NCBI RefSeq assembly: GCF_030848805.1
Contig: NC_092367.1
Coordinates: 12,171,591-12,235,590, forward strand
Source of the DNA: Temnothorax longispinosus
Taxonomy: Eukaryota > Arthropoda > Insecta > Hymenoptera > Formicidae
Length of the DNA: 64,000 nucleotides
Direction: 5' to 3'
Shown: one piece after another, positions 39,223-50,232 of the stretch
How positions within the stretch are numbered: the stretch's first letter is position 1
Layout of the letters: each line of letters opens with the position of its first letter
Position numbers and translations under genes: made by a program
The notes under the pieces: generated by a model
Told to the model about the DNA's origin: nothing
The model's database searches: none
What the model saw: only the letters and a program-made list of their open reading frames with translations

Positions 39223-39271
<49 letters not shown>

Positions 39272-39396
39272 AAAGATTAAAAATATTTTACAGTCTCATA
39301 ACATAGGGTGTGCTCATAATATAGGGTGTGCTTTTGGCATTTCTATATTCCAGAGTTATAATGCATAAACTGACATAATACTCAGAGAATTATTTC

Positions 39397-39441
<45 letters not shown>

Positions 39442-39550
39442 TTCATATATAGACGAGCATATATTTCTGTAATATTATCAACCTAAAATTTATTACAATT
39501 AAATGTTACTAGTATTTTATATTTATACTTAAATTTATATCGAATCACGT
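38715..39550. repeat. Inverted repeat with a nested palindrome
   Basis: 38730-38850 returns inverted at 39425-39545 (ctcgtctatatatgaattatt and complement). Inside, agactgtaaaatatttttaatc pairs across a TA run at about 39230. A 100-bp block (tagggtgtgcttttggcatt...) at 37886-37985 recurs directly at 39319-39420. Confidence 0.75.
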
Positions 39551-40074
39551 AACAATATTTAATACGTTGTGAAACATTCTATAATGATTAATAACAATAC
39601 GCAACTTATAGTTTATCGCATTTACTGTCCGACACAAATACACGCAAGTAGGCACTAGCGGTAGCTTGCATGAACATTTAATACACAAAAGACTCTCTAT
39701 CGATTTTCGATTTAGTTTGTCGCGAAATATGCAAATTATAATGGCTACGTTTACACCCTGAAATTAGGCCGCGGCCTGTACCTCAAATTCGACCTAAATT
39801 ATTTAGCCCGCCTGCTGTAAACTATGGCACGCCGTTTTGCTATTTAATACTATCATAAAAATTCTACCAAATTAAATTGATACTCAAAGAAAAGAAATTA
39901 TTTTATGTCTAGACATATTTATAATTCATTGAATTATTATTAAGCTATTACATAATTGAAAATGCAGAATTAAAATTATGTCTAGACAAAATATTAATTC
40001 TGAATTTATTTTATGTTATGACATAAAATGTTTTCGGAAATTAAAATTATGCACATAATTGTAATTGCCGATTT

Positions 40075-40497
40075 TGTATTATGTACATAATTTTAATTTT
40101 ACAATTTGTATTATGTACATAATTTTAATTCTTGAATTTTTATCTACATAATTTTAATTCTTGAATTTCCATTATGTACATTATTTTAATTCTTGAATTT
40201 CTATTATGTACATAATTTTAATTCTTCAATTTCTATTATGTACATAATTTTAATTCTAGATTTTTTATGTACATAATTTTAATTCTTGAATTTCCATTAC
40301 GTACATAATTTTAATTCTTCAATTTCTATTATGTACATAATTTTAATTCTGGAATTTTTATGTACATAATTTTAATTCTTGAATTTTTATTATGTACATA
40401 ATTTTAATTCTTGAATTTCCATTATGTACATAATTTAATTCCTGAATTTTTATTATGTACATAATTTTAATTCTTGAATTTCCATTATGTACAGTCG
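40075..40497. repeat. 32-33 bp tandem array, left
   Basis: About 13 copies of tatgtacataattttaattc followed by ttgaatttNtat. Each unit contains the palindrome TATGTACATA. A few copies are shortened. Confidence 0.9.
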
Positions 40498-41486
40498 TTC
40501 ACGGAAAGGTTGCAACACTTTTTTTTTGATGATTTTTGGAACGCGCAGAAATTTTGAAATCGCGATTCACCATCTCTGTATACACGTAGTGAACGGTATG
40601 ATAGCTGTCAAAGTGAACTATACAAGGTGGAGGTTCACGAAATGTATCTTGTGCGCCGCGGAAAATCTTAAGATATCAACTGGATACTGTAATATCGGGG
40701 TTAGTATAAAAGAATAAGCTAAATACACAATTTTATTTTATAAATTAATTTTTATTTTCAAGACATGTGTAACATTAAAAATTAATGTAATATAACCTAT
40801 TAATATAATTACTTATAATTATATTCATATATTGTGTTATATGTTATATTAATTTTAATTACATAATTAATTACGTAATTAATAACATTAAAATTAATTA
40901 ATAACATATTAATTTAATACATAATATTAATACATAATTAATATAACAGTAAAATTAACCGGTGTCTGAATTAATGTTCGGCAAGCAGAGGACATCAGTC
41001 GATCGAAGAAGCTGCCGTGGAAGACGTGGATGCTGAGACCGCGAAGCCACATCACCGCTTCAAAGCCAATTCTTCTCGTCAAATAACAATGAAGTAATCT
41101 TTCTAAAAAATTACAATTATAAAAATTAATTGCAAATTCAGTTTTAGTATAAAATAATCATTGTATTATAATTATATTAAGTTGAGAAGATAGATTTACT
41201 TACATAAAATTGCCAGATCGCTGATTACTATTGACTGTTCAGTAAGAACAGATCAATCGCAATCTGTTGTCCGCTGCAATCCAGAGCGAATCTCTTGTAG
41301 AAATTCGTTGTGGGATTAAGATGTGCACGTCTTTGTTCACTCTACTACTGGGATCTTCTTTCGGCTGCAGGGCCCCTGAACCGACATTAGGCAGGCATGT
41401 TTGGAAACGGCGATAATTCATCCAATTTTTATTATGTCTAGACATAATTTTAATTCTGCCGCTAGGGAATTTTTAAGTCGATTCTT

Positions 41487-42440
41487 ATGAATCAAGCTTG
41501 AATTCGATGTCCACGTGTCTCAGGTTGCCGATGACGAGGTCCAGATAGTGCGCTTCATAGTTTTTAGTGTCTACATGTATTAATACCTTGAATTCGATGT
41601 CCACGTGTCCCAGGTTGCCGATGACGGGGTCCAGATAGTGCGCTCCATAGTTTTCGGTGTGTGTGTGTGTGTGTGTGTCCAGGTGTAATAATACGTTGAA
41701 TTCGATGTCTAGGTGTCCTACGTTGCCGATGACGAGGTCCACATAATGCGCTCCGTAGTTTTCGGTGTCTAGGTGTATTAATACCTTGAATTCGATGTCC
41801 ACGTGTCCCAGGTTGCCGATGACGAGGTCCAGATAGTGCGCTCCGTAGTTTTCGGTGTCTACGTGTATTAATATTTTGAATTCGATGTCCACGTGTCCCA
41901 GGTTGCCGATGACGGGGTCCAGATAGTGCGCTTCATAGTTTTCGGTGTCCAGGTGTAATAATACCTCGAATTCGATGTCCACGTGTCCCAGGTTGCCGAT
42001 GACGAGGTCCACATAGTGCGCTCCATAGTTTTCGGTGTCTAGGTGTATTAATACCTTGAATTCGATGTCTACGTGTCCCAGGTTGCCGATGACGAGGTCC
42101 AGATAGTGCGCTCCGTAGTTTTTGGTGTCTAGGTGTATTAATACCTTGAATTCGATGTCCACGTGTCCCAGGTTGCCGACGACGGGTTCCAGATAGTGCG
42201 CTCCATAGTTTTTGGTGTGTGTGTGTCCAGGTGTAATAATACGTTGAATTTGATGTCTAGGTGTCCTACGTTGCCGATGACGAGGTCCACATAATGCGCT
42301 CCGTAGTTTTCGGTGTCTAGGTGTATTAATACCTTGAATTCGATGTCCACGTGTCCCAGGTTGCTGACGACAAGGTTTAGATAGTGCGCTTCATAGTTTT
42401 CGGTGTCGTAATAATACGTTGAATTTCATGTCTAATTTTA
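41487..42440 (-). repeat. 90-bp repeat array, left, open reading frame
   Basis: About ten 90-bp units encode variants of NYGAHYVDLVIGNLGHVDIE plus FKVLIHLDTE on the - strand. A GT tract interrupts one unit (41658-41677). The 90-bp period keeps the frame open (41485-42162 and 42138-42350). No start context, domain or gene context supports a real protein. Confidence 0.85.
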
Positions 42441-42444
42441 ATGA

Positions 42445-42560
42445 GTTTTGTTAATTATTTTGGCTAAAATTTTGGAAAAACAAATTCGTAATTCCGACCG
42501 GCCAACATGTCGAAATTACGGATTCGTTTATCCTAAATTTTAGTCAAATTAATTAACAAA
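42445..42560. repeat. Hairpin in the foldback centre
   Basis: The inverted arms taattattttggctaaaatttt and cgtaattccgacc pair around a short loop (ggccaacatg). Confidence 0.65.
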
Positions 42561-42892
42561 TCTCATTAAAATTATGCTCGTTTTAATCAGTAAGATCAGC
42601 CGTAACCCGGTACAGAGCCGGATTTTTCATTTTGGCTCTTAAAAATTTATAATAAAAAAAGACTCGCAGCTAACCCAACCTGACACAGGTCTCCACCGTG
42701 ACTCCTGCCGATTCTTAAGGTTCGACAGGAGTACGGGTGCACTTTATGCACTAAATGCATTTTAAACTGCACTTTAACTGCAATATTCGTAATTATGTAC
42801 ATAATTTTAATTCTTGAATTTCTATTATGTACATAATTTTAATTCCCGAATTTTTATTATGTACATAATTTTAATTCATGAATTTTTATTAT

Positions 42893-42990
42893 GTACACAC
42901 GGCGTCAGAAATGCCTTTACACCAAAATGGCTGATGTGCCCCAATAGTAGCCATTTTGGTGTAAAGGCATTTCTGACGCCGTACGTGTGT
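42893..42990. repeat. Long perfect hairpin, about 40-bp stem
   Basis: ACACGGCGTCAGAAATGCCT... and its inverse (43-nt class stem) flank a loop gatgtgccccaatagt. It lies within a TATGTACA repeat unit, so it is a separate insertion. Confidence 0.8.
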
Positions 42991-43461
42991 ACAGCTCCGG
43001 TAACTTAGCCGGTCAACTTCGACTTTATTAATTTTCATATTTTTTTATCGTTTGTTGGTCGTTTGTTGGTGATTGTTGGCCTAATTACAACGCTTGTTGG
43101 TTCTTAATTTTTTTTTTAATTTAAAAAGAAAAATTAGCATTAAGTTAGCCGGAAAAATTTTATTTTTAATTTCAAAAAAGCCTAATTGATGCGTAATCGT
43201 TTGCTGATGATTGTTGGTCTAATTTTAGCGTTTGTTGGTTTATTATTAGTCTTAAAAACGAAAAAAAAAACGAAAAATTATCTCACATATTAAAGTAATC
43301 AAAGATTGGTTTATTTGCCTACGACTTAAGCTTTATTTCTATCAATTTAAGGCTAACATCTATAAAACTGCCATATGAATACGGGCCTTAACATCGGCAG
43401 AAAATCGCGAAAAGATAAAAAAACATGGTGGTTTGTGGGAAGCACACACACACACACAACA

Positions 43462-43508
43462 GGGGGGTGCGAGGGGGGGCTTCGGCCCCCCCCCTTTCCC
43501 GCACCCAC
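43462..43508. repeat. G/C-rich hairpin
   Basis: ggggtgcgagggggggc, ttcg, gccccccccctttcccgcaccc folds into a strong stem closed by a UUCG tetraloop. It lies next to a short (CA)n run. Confidence 0.7.
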
Positions 43509-43566
43509 CCCGCCGGTAGGCTGCGTGGACCTCGCTTTACAACATAAAGTACATGCTAAGTTGTAA

Positions 43567-44167
43567 AACGAAATTATACCTGGGACACGTGGACATCGAA
43601 TTCAAGGTATTAATACACCTAGACACCGAAAACTACGGAGCGCATTATGTGGACCTCGTCATCGGCAACGTAGGACACCTAGACATCGAATTCAACGTAT
43701 TATTACACCTGGACACACACACCAAAAACTATGGAGCGCACTATCTGGAACCCGTCATCGGCAACCTGGGACACGTGGACATCGAATTCAAGGTATTAAT
43801 ACACCTAGACACCGAAAACTATGGAGCGCACTATGTGGACCTCGTCATCGGCAACCTGGGACACGTGGACATCGAATTCGAGGTATTATTACACCTGGAC
43901 ACCGAAAACTATGAAGCGCACTATCTGGACCCCGTCATCGGCAACCTGGGACACGTGGACATCGAATTCAAAATATTAATACACGTAGACACCGAAAACT
44001 ACGGAGCGCACTATCTGGACCTCGTCATCGGCAACCTGAGACACGTGGACATCGAATTCAAGGTATTAATACACCTAGACACCGAAAACTACGGAGCGCA
44101 CTATGTGGACCTCGTCATCGGCAACGTAGGACACCTAGACATCGAATTCAACGTATTATTACACCTG

Positions 44168-44258
<91 letters not shown>

Positions 44259-44430
44259 GAAAACTATGGAGCGCACTATCTGGACCCCGTCATCGGCAAC
44301 CTGGGACACGTGGACATCGAATTCAAGGTATTAATACATGTAGACACTAAAAACTATGAAGCGCACTATCTGGACCTCGTCATCGGCAACCTGAGACACG
44401 TGGACATCGAATTCAAGCTTGATTCATAAG
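43567..44430 (+). repeat. 90-bp repeat array, right (inverted copy)
   Basis: Inverted counterpart of the left array, with a matching order of variants (VDLVIGNVGHLDIEFNVLLH, LDPVIGNLGHVDIEFK and others). One unit is broken by a long (CA)n run at 44168-44257 where the left arm has only about ten GT units. Confidence 0.85.
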
Positions 44431-44459
44431 AATCGACTTAAAAATTCCCTAGCGGCAGA

Positions 44460-45070
44460 ATTAAAATTATGTCTAGACATAATAAAAATTGGATGAATTT
44501 TTATTATGTCTAGACATAATAAAAATTCAGGAATTAAAATTATGTACATAATAAAAATTCAAGAATTAAAATTATGTACATAATGGAAATTCAAGAATTA
44601 AAATTATGTACATAATAAAAATTCAGGAATTAAAATTATGTACATAATGGCAATTCAAGAATTAAAATTATGTACATAATGGCAATTCAAGAATTAAAAT
44701 TATGTACATAATGGCAATTCAGGAATTAAAATTATGTACATAATAAAAATTCAGGAATTAAAATTATGTACATAATGGAAATTCAAGAATTAAAATTATG
44801 TACATAATAAAAATTCAGGAATTAAAATTATGTATATAATGGAAATTCAAGAATTAAAATTATGTACATAATAAAAATTCAGGAATTAAAATTATGTACA
44901 TAATGGAAATTCAAGAATTAAAATTATGTACATAATAAAAATTCAGGAATTAAAATTATGTACATAATGGAAATTCAAGAATTAAAATTATGTACATAAT
45001 AAAAATTCAAGAATTAAAATTATGTACATAATAAAAATTCGAGAATTAAAATTATGTACATAATGGGAAT
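44460..45070. repeat. 32-33 bp tandem array, right (inverted)
   Basis: About 18 inverted copies of the left-array unit (gaattaaaattatgtacata). The first units carry TATGTCTAGACATA in place of TATGTACATA. Confidence 0.9.
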
Positions 45071-45934
45071 TCCGAATAAATATTATGTCTTGACATAATA
45101 AAAATTTCTTTCAAATTAAAATTTTATATGAAATCTAGGATTGAAATGATAGTAGCACGTAATTCTAATTTTCAATTTTCATTATGTCATGGCATAATTT
45201 TTATTCACTGAAATTCTATTAACCATGACATAATTTTAATTCGTGAATTTTTATTATGTAGCAGCATAATTTTAATTTACTGAATTACTATGATAGCTTA
45301 CATAATTTAAATTTCTGCAATTATTATTATGTTACGATATAATAAAAATACATTAATATTATCTCATGACATAATAAAAATGAATTAAAATTATGTCTTG
45401 ACATAAAAGTAATTCGACATATAAACTGTACCTTTCTCTATGTATGGCACGCCGTTTTGCTATTTATTCATAAAATTTTTATTTTGAATTAATTTTACGT
45501 GAATACATAATTTTAATTCATTTTTATTATGTTATGACATAATAAAAATGGTTCCGAAAAACTATCTACTTCAGTTTAAATTAATTACTGAATTTTTATT
45601 TTAGATTAAAAAATCTTATTAATAAATAGCAAAACGGCGTGCCATAGTAAACAGTTGATAGGCGACCGGACCTGGCTTCAGGTCAGGCCGCGTATTTTAG
45701 TGACCCGACCTGAAATAGGCCGTTATCATTTGCGATGTAAACGCGCGATCAAGCGCGACGCGTCCTAAAAGCTTCATTTGCTTGTTCGGATTCGCTGCAA
45801 TTCAGGGCGATCCCAAATACGATCCCGTCAATTTTTAGGTTTCTTTCGGTGTAAACGAATGATGACTAGACCTACTTCGGGTCACAATATAGGTCAGGCC
45901 GCGATCAGGTCGCTGGGTGTAAACGTAGCCAATG

Positions 45935-47243
45935 TGCGGAGCCAAAAAAGCGACCTATATAGCATTGTAGTATTGGTCGAGCATAGTCGAAATTCCAAAT
46001 TTTTGGAATTTTCTGCTTACCAGTTTTTTCTTTATTTGACTTTGAATTTTGGGTTTAGGTTGAATTCTTCCAAGTTGGCTACTAAACATCTGAAATCGTT
46101 TTTTTGAGCTGTAAAGTGGATTTTGTTATAGTTTTTATGTTAAAAAAGATTTTCCCGAGTTTCGGTCGCGAAAAAAAATTTTTTCGCAAAAGTTTTTAAC
46201 AATAAAAGTATAATGTTACAACACAATCAACATTTTTCTCGTGAACGGCTAAACGGATTTTAACAATTCTGACGTCAATTTTTTTATTTATAAACGTACA
46301 TTCTAGAAATATGCTTTTGGATATACAAACATCGAATTTATTTATAAAAATATTAATTGTTTATAAACAAATTAAAATTTTTCTACCTAAAAAAATTGTT
46401 TTACTGCACGTTATTCTACATTTTTCCTGGAGAGAAATGCTAAAAGAAATACTATGTAATTCCTATATCATCACACCTTATATAAATTTTTCAGTGTGAC
46501 GCACGAGCACTCAGAACATGTGCGTCAGTCAAAATTTTAATTTGTTTATAAACAATTAATATTTTTATAAACAAATTCGATGTTTGTATATCCAAAAGCA
46601 TATTTCTAGAATGTACGTTTATAAATAAAAAAATTGACGTCAGAATTGTTAAAATCCGTTTAGCCGTTCACGAGAAAAATGTTGATCGTGTTGTAACATT
46701 ATACTTTTATTGTTAATAACTTTTGCAAAAAAATTTTTTTTTGCGACCGAAACTCGGGAAAATCTTTTTTAAGGACGTTCTCTCGTCCTTATACTAGAGA
46801 AAATCGATTTTCTTAGGATTTTCTTGAAACTGTGAATATACGTTAATTTGAGTGTGCTTTATGCGTGGTATAAATTTCAGTACCTCTTCCGGTATAAAAA
46901 ATCAAGATACTGAGCCTGAGGTACTGAAATTTATACAACGCATAAAGCACACCTAAATTAACGTATATTCACAGTTTCAAGAAAATCCTAAGAAAATCGA
47001 TATTGTCTAGTATAAGGACGAGAGAACGTCCTTAACATAAAAGCTATAAAACAAAATCCATTTTACAGCTAAAAAAAAAACGATTTCAGATGTTTAGTAG
47101 CCAACTTGGAAAAATTCAACCTAAACCCAAAATTCAATGTCAAATAAAGAAAAAACTGGTAAGCAGAAAATTGCAAAAATTTGGATTTCGACTATGCTCG
47201 ACCAATACTACAATGCTATATAGGTCGCTTTTTTGGCTCCGCA
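45935..47243. mobile_element. 1.3-kb palindrome split by a TTAA MITE
   Basis: TGCGGAGCCAAAAAAGCGAC at the left returns inverted at 47243. The arms continue for several hundred bases (gctactaaacatctgaaatcg; ttcccgagtttcggtcgcg). An inner palindrome centre lies near 46500. Confidence 0.82.
46769..47035. mobile_element. TTAA MITE (TTAAGGACGTTC family), copy 1
   Basis: TTAAGGACGTTCTCTCGTCC at both ends in inverted orientation, 267 bp, nearly a full palindrome. The other arm of the host palindrome (about 46135) shows the empty site TTTTTTAACATAAA, proving a single TTAA before insertion. Confidence 0.88.
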
Positions 47244-47432
47244 GATTTTTTTTGTGTGTGTCTGTGTTATTTTTAAGTTATTCACGAGTCTTCTACGAAT
47301 ATAATTTTTATTATAATTTCCTTCACTTTATTTATTTTATTTATCTAGCTTTTTTATTTTATTTATCTTGCTTTCGTTTTGCGTTCACAGTCTATAATTT
47401 ACAAGCTTGCAAGTCAAATTAGTAATTATATA

Positions 47433-48687
47433 CAATCGACACCCCTTATTCGCGGGGATTACGTTCCTGACAACTGTCGCGAATACGGAATCCGCGAATA
47501 TGGAGTAGTTAAATGTATGGTAGTATATGGGATACGTTCCAAGAAAAATAAATTAAACAAAAAATTTAAGACAAAATTATTAATTTTTTATTTAAAATAA
47601 TAATATGCAATGTTGTATGTAATAAATTTATGTATTAAATATACTTTTAACAAATTTTAGTTGTTAACTGGCTTGAAAATTTAAATGTAGTTATCTTTTG
47701 GTCTGCTTGGTTACAGTTTTTTAAATTGATTCGTGTAATCATCTATTGCCTCCTCTATTTTCCTTTTAAAAATAAGACTTTTTTCCATAAACGGATCTTT
47801 GTCTATAAGGAATTCACAAAGTTTGTCGGAAAGCTTGATTCCTCTGTAGCCAGTGCGTTCTTATGTCAAACTCAGGTTTCTTTGAACTTAACGTCGATGC
47901 ATCTTCATCAACCTCCATCAACTGATTGTGAGTTTTCTCTGTCAAAATTTCTTCCAATTTAGCTTCTGTAAGATCTTCTTCATATGACTGTAATAATAAT
48001 TCTTCAATGTCATTAATTTCCTATTCTTTGAAACCTTTCTTTCCAATGCTGTTGACAATTTCTGTAATGTCTTGCATGGTCTGTGTAATATCAATCGAAA
48101 GATGTTCATGCCCCGACTCCACACAAGCTGGCCACAGTTTCTTCCAACACGAATTTAAAGTTTTCAATGCGTCCTTGATTCCTTGATGAAAACTATGAAA
48201 TGACTAATGTCAAATAATGTAGATGTAGAATACAAAATTCACTCACTCAATGCAACCAAGAAGCTAGAGCACGAGAAAATAGAGAAAAATAAATTGTGCG
48301 TCAATGTACAAAATAAAAACTTAACACGTTACTAATAAATAATTGAATCCGACGGACGTCATCAAAGATTAAATAAGGTTAAAAGAAAGACAGTAAAGAT
48401 AAATAATATATGCTAAGTTAATAAAAGACATAAATAAAGTAAATAAATAATTGTTTACAAATAAATTGTTTAAAGTAGAGACATAGGCATGATGTGGAAA
48501 TTCTTAGTATAGGACTTTAAATTCAAATTGTTTTTCTAAAGTTTATTGTAATGATTAACTTTTTTCGATGATTATTTACATCCGCGAATATTGTAATATC
48601 TATCCGCGAATAAAGAAATATGGTCAAAAATATGTTGACCGCGAATAGCGAATCCACGAATAATAAATCCGCGAGGAGTGTCGACTG
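47433..48687 (-). pseudogene. Decayed pogo/Tigger-like element
   Basis: The ends CAATCGACACCCC and the inverse of CAGTCGACACTCC carry cgcgga-type Tigger terminal words and are bordered by TA. On the - strand, broken frames between about 48185 and 47720 read LKTLNSCWKKLWPACVESGH, ITEIVNSIGKKGF and then EINDIEELLLQSYEEDLTEA, resembling the C-terminal end of Tigger transposases. The DDE core is absent and stops are present. Confidence 0.7.
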
Positions 48688-48689
48688 TA

Positions 48690-50040
48690 GTTCGCATATA
48701 TCGCAATTGGTTTTCTATTGGCTCGTAGAAGAGACTAAAGGCTATGAATTTAGCGAACGTTAAAATTAATTCGTTTCTTCGTATTCGTGATGAGTTGCAA
48801 AGCGCGCATTTCTCAACCGCAAATTGCGATAAATCGCGAGCTAACGCGAAACGTGCAAGCAAGTCTGTAATGCTGGCAATAATTTGCGAAGTGTCAACGG
48901 TAAAATCACTTAAGAGTTTAAATGAGAAATAGGTAACGTTTGGCGAAACGTGTGAATGACTCTGCTGTCAGTATATGCACATTGCTAAGCAGATAAATAA
49001 CGTCTGAATTGAACAGGAATCAACAGGAATTGGTTTGCCCAATATGTAGATTATTACAGCGTCATGCAGTGCGCACCGTAAGCGGAAGGATATTTGCGAT
49101 AATCGTATAAATATTATGATCTTGAAAATCACCGGTGAATAATTCTGATAAACGTTGCATCATTAACGTAAGTGCACCATTTCGCGAAAAATCAATATAT
49201 CGAAAAAATCCTACGTACGTCTCTTGCTGTTGCTCTATAGAATCGAAAAACTTTGGTTTTTTGTTCCAGGTCAAAAATTGCGGGAGTTAGATTTCCGGCC
49301 GTGGAAAATAAGGCACCGACGGAGAAATGCTGCGCAGCCGCTCATTTGGTCATGAACGAAGTTGAAAAAAATATTGTTTGTACTTCATTACTAGAATTAT
49401 AAATCCCATTTTACAAAATTTCGATTGATCTCTTTATTACGCAAAAAAAATTCCCGAAATATGCGTATTTTTTTCGTGCTCTACAGTGTGATACCCCCTT
49501 AAATTTTATATCAATGAAATATAGAATTAGAATTAGATGATATTAATGTATTATAATCGAATGTAGTCATTCTGTTACACAATATTATTTAGCAAGTTTT
49601 CATCGATAAATGTGTTGCATAACGCAAGACTGATAAAGGAGGTTAACGTAAAAGAGGTCACAGATAATAGATTTTTAGATGCGCAAACATTCATCGCGTT
49701 ACAGTTTATTAAGCAGAATTGAGTAATCAAACAATATAATTAAAAACTTTATTCATTTATTTATCATTTATTTATTAATAATGAAGATAATTTTAAAAAT
49801 ACTACGTTCTGTTTTAAATCCTTAGTATTATTTATAACTATAATTTGCAAGCAAAATATGTAGAAGATTTGTAATCCATTTTTTTTCAACATGTAATATA
49901 TAAAAATATGCTTTTATTGTCAATCAACAGTACAGAAATGCATATTACATTAGAATATTTCATACATATATATGTAGAGAAGTTTTAACATTTACGTACT
50001 ATAAAATCCTGAGTCGTACAACAGAAGTAATCACATTATC
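48690..50040. other. Intergenic DNA between the Tigger relic and the VWC-like gene
   Basis: No gene recognised. Open frames are short and lack family resemblance. Confidence 0.5.
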
Positions 50041-50047
50041 ACTGATT

Positions 50048-50232
50048 TTAAAATGTTTGATGGAAAGGTGGATGATTTGTGACATCGCATTCTTCATCCG
50101 GTAAACGCTGACAAGTGAGTACAGGAGGTACCTCGCAAATGCATTTAACGCACACAGAACTATAATCTGTAGCTTGATTCAACTCATCGCCGCGGTGCAT
50201 GGTCATATTGCCGAAATGACAAACGTCCTTAT
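50048..50232 (-). CDS. VWC-like gene last exon
   Basis: It encodes DKDVCHFGNMTMHRGDELNQ, then SVCVKCICEVPPVLTCQ, an EEC and a His/Pro tail, ending at TAA. The pattern C-x-G-x-GDE-x-CxxCxC-PP-x-LTC is the clearest VWC-like signature in the gene. Confidence 0.85.

Larger units (their letters stand above)
39823..45646. mobile_element. 5.8-kb foldback element with inverted satellite arrays
   Basis: The ends TATGGCACGCCGTTTTGCTA are inverted, with GTAAAC directly repeated outside both ends (39817-39822, 45647-45652). The inward order is mirrored: AT-rich tip, array of about 32-bp repeats, 90-bp repeat array, central spacer. An extra internal terminus occurs at 45443-45467. No transposase was found. 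Confidence 0.78.
39742..45931. mobile_element. Short MITE (TGGCTACGTTTACACCC ends) split by a 5.8-kb foldback
   Basis: TGGCTACGTTTACACCC at 39742 returns inverted, ending at 45931. Outside the inserted foldback only about 370 bp remain, rich in ggcctg and gacctga words. Confidence 0.72.

Noticed and set aside
40075..40497. CRISPR array
   Set aside because: The 32-33 bp units are contiguous without unique spacers, in a eukaryotic genome; it is a tandem satellite.
41485..42162. Treating the 90-bp array frames as a protein-coding gene (also 43553-44350)
   Set aside because: The frames lie inside mirrored arrays of a mobile foldback, lack start and stop context, and stay open simply because the period is divisible by three.
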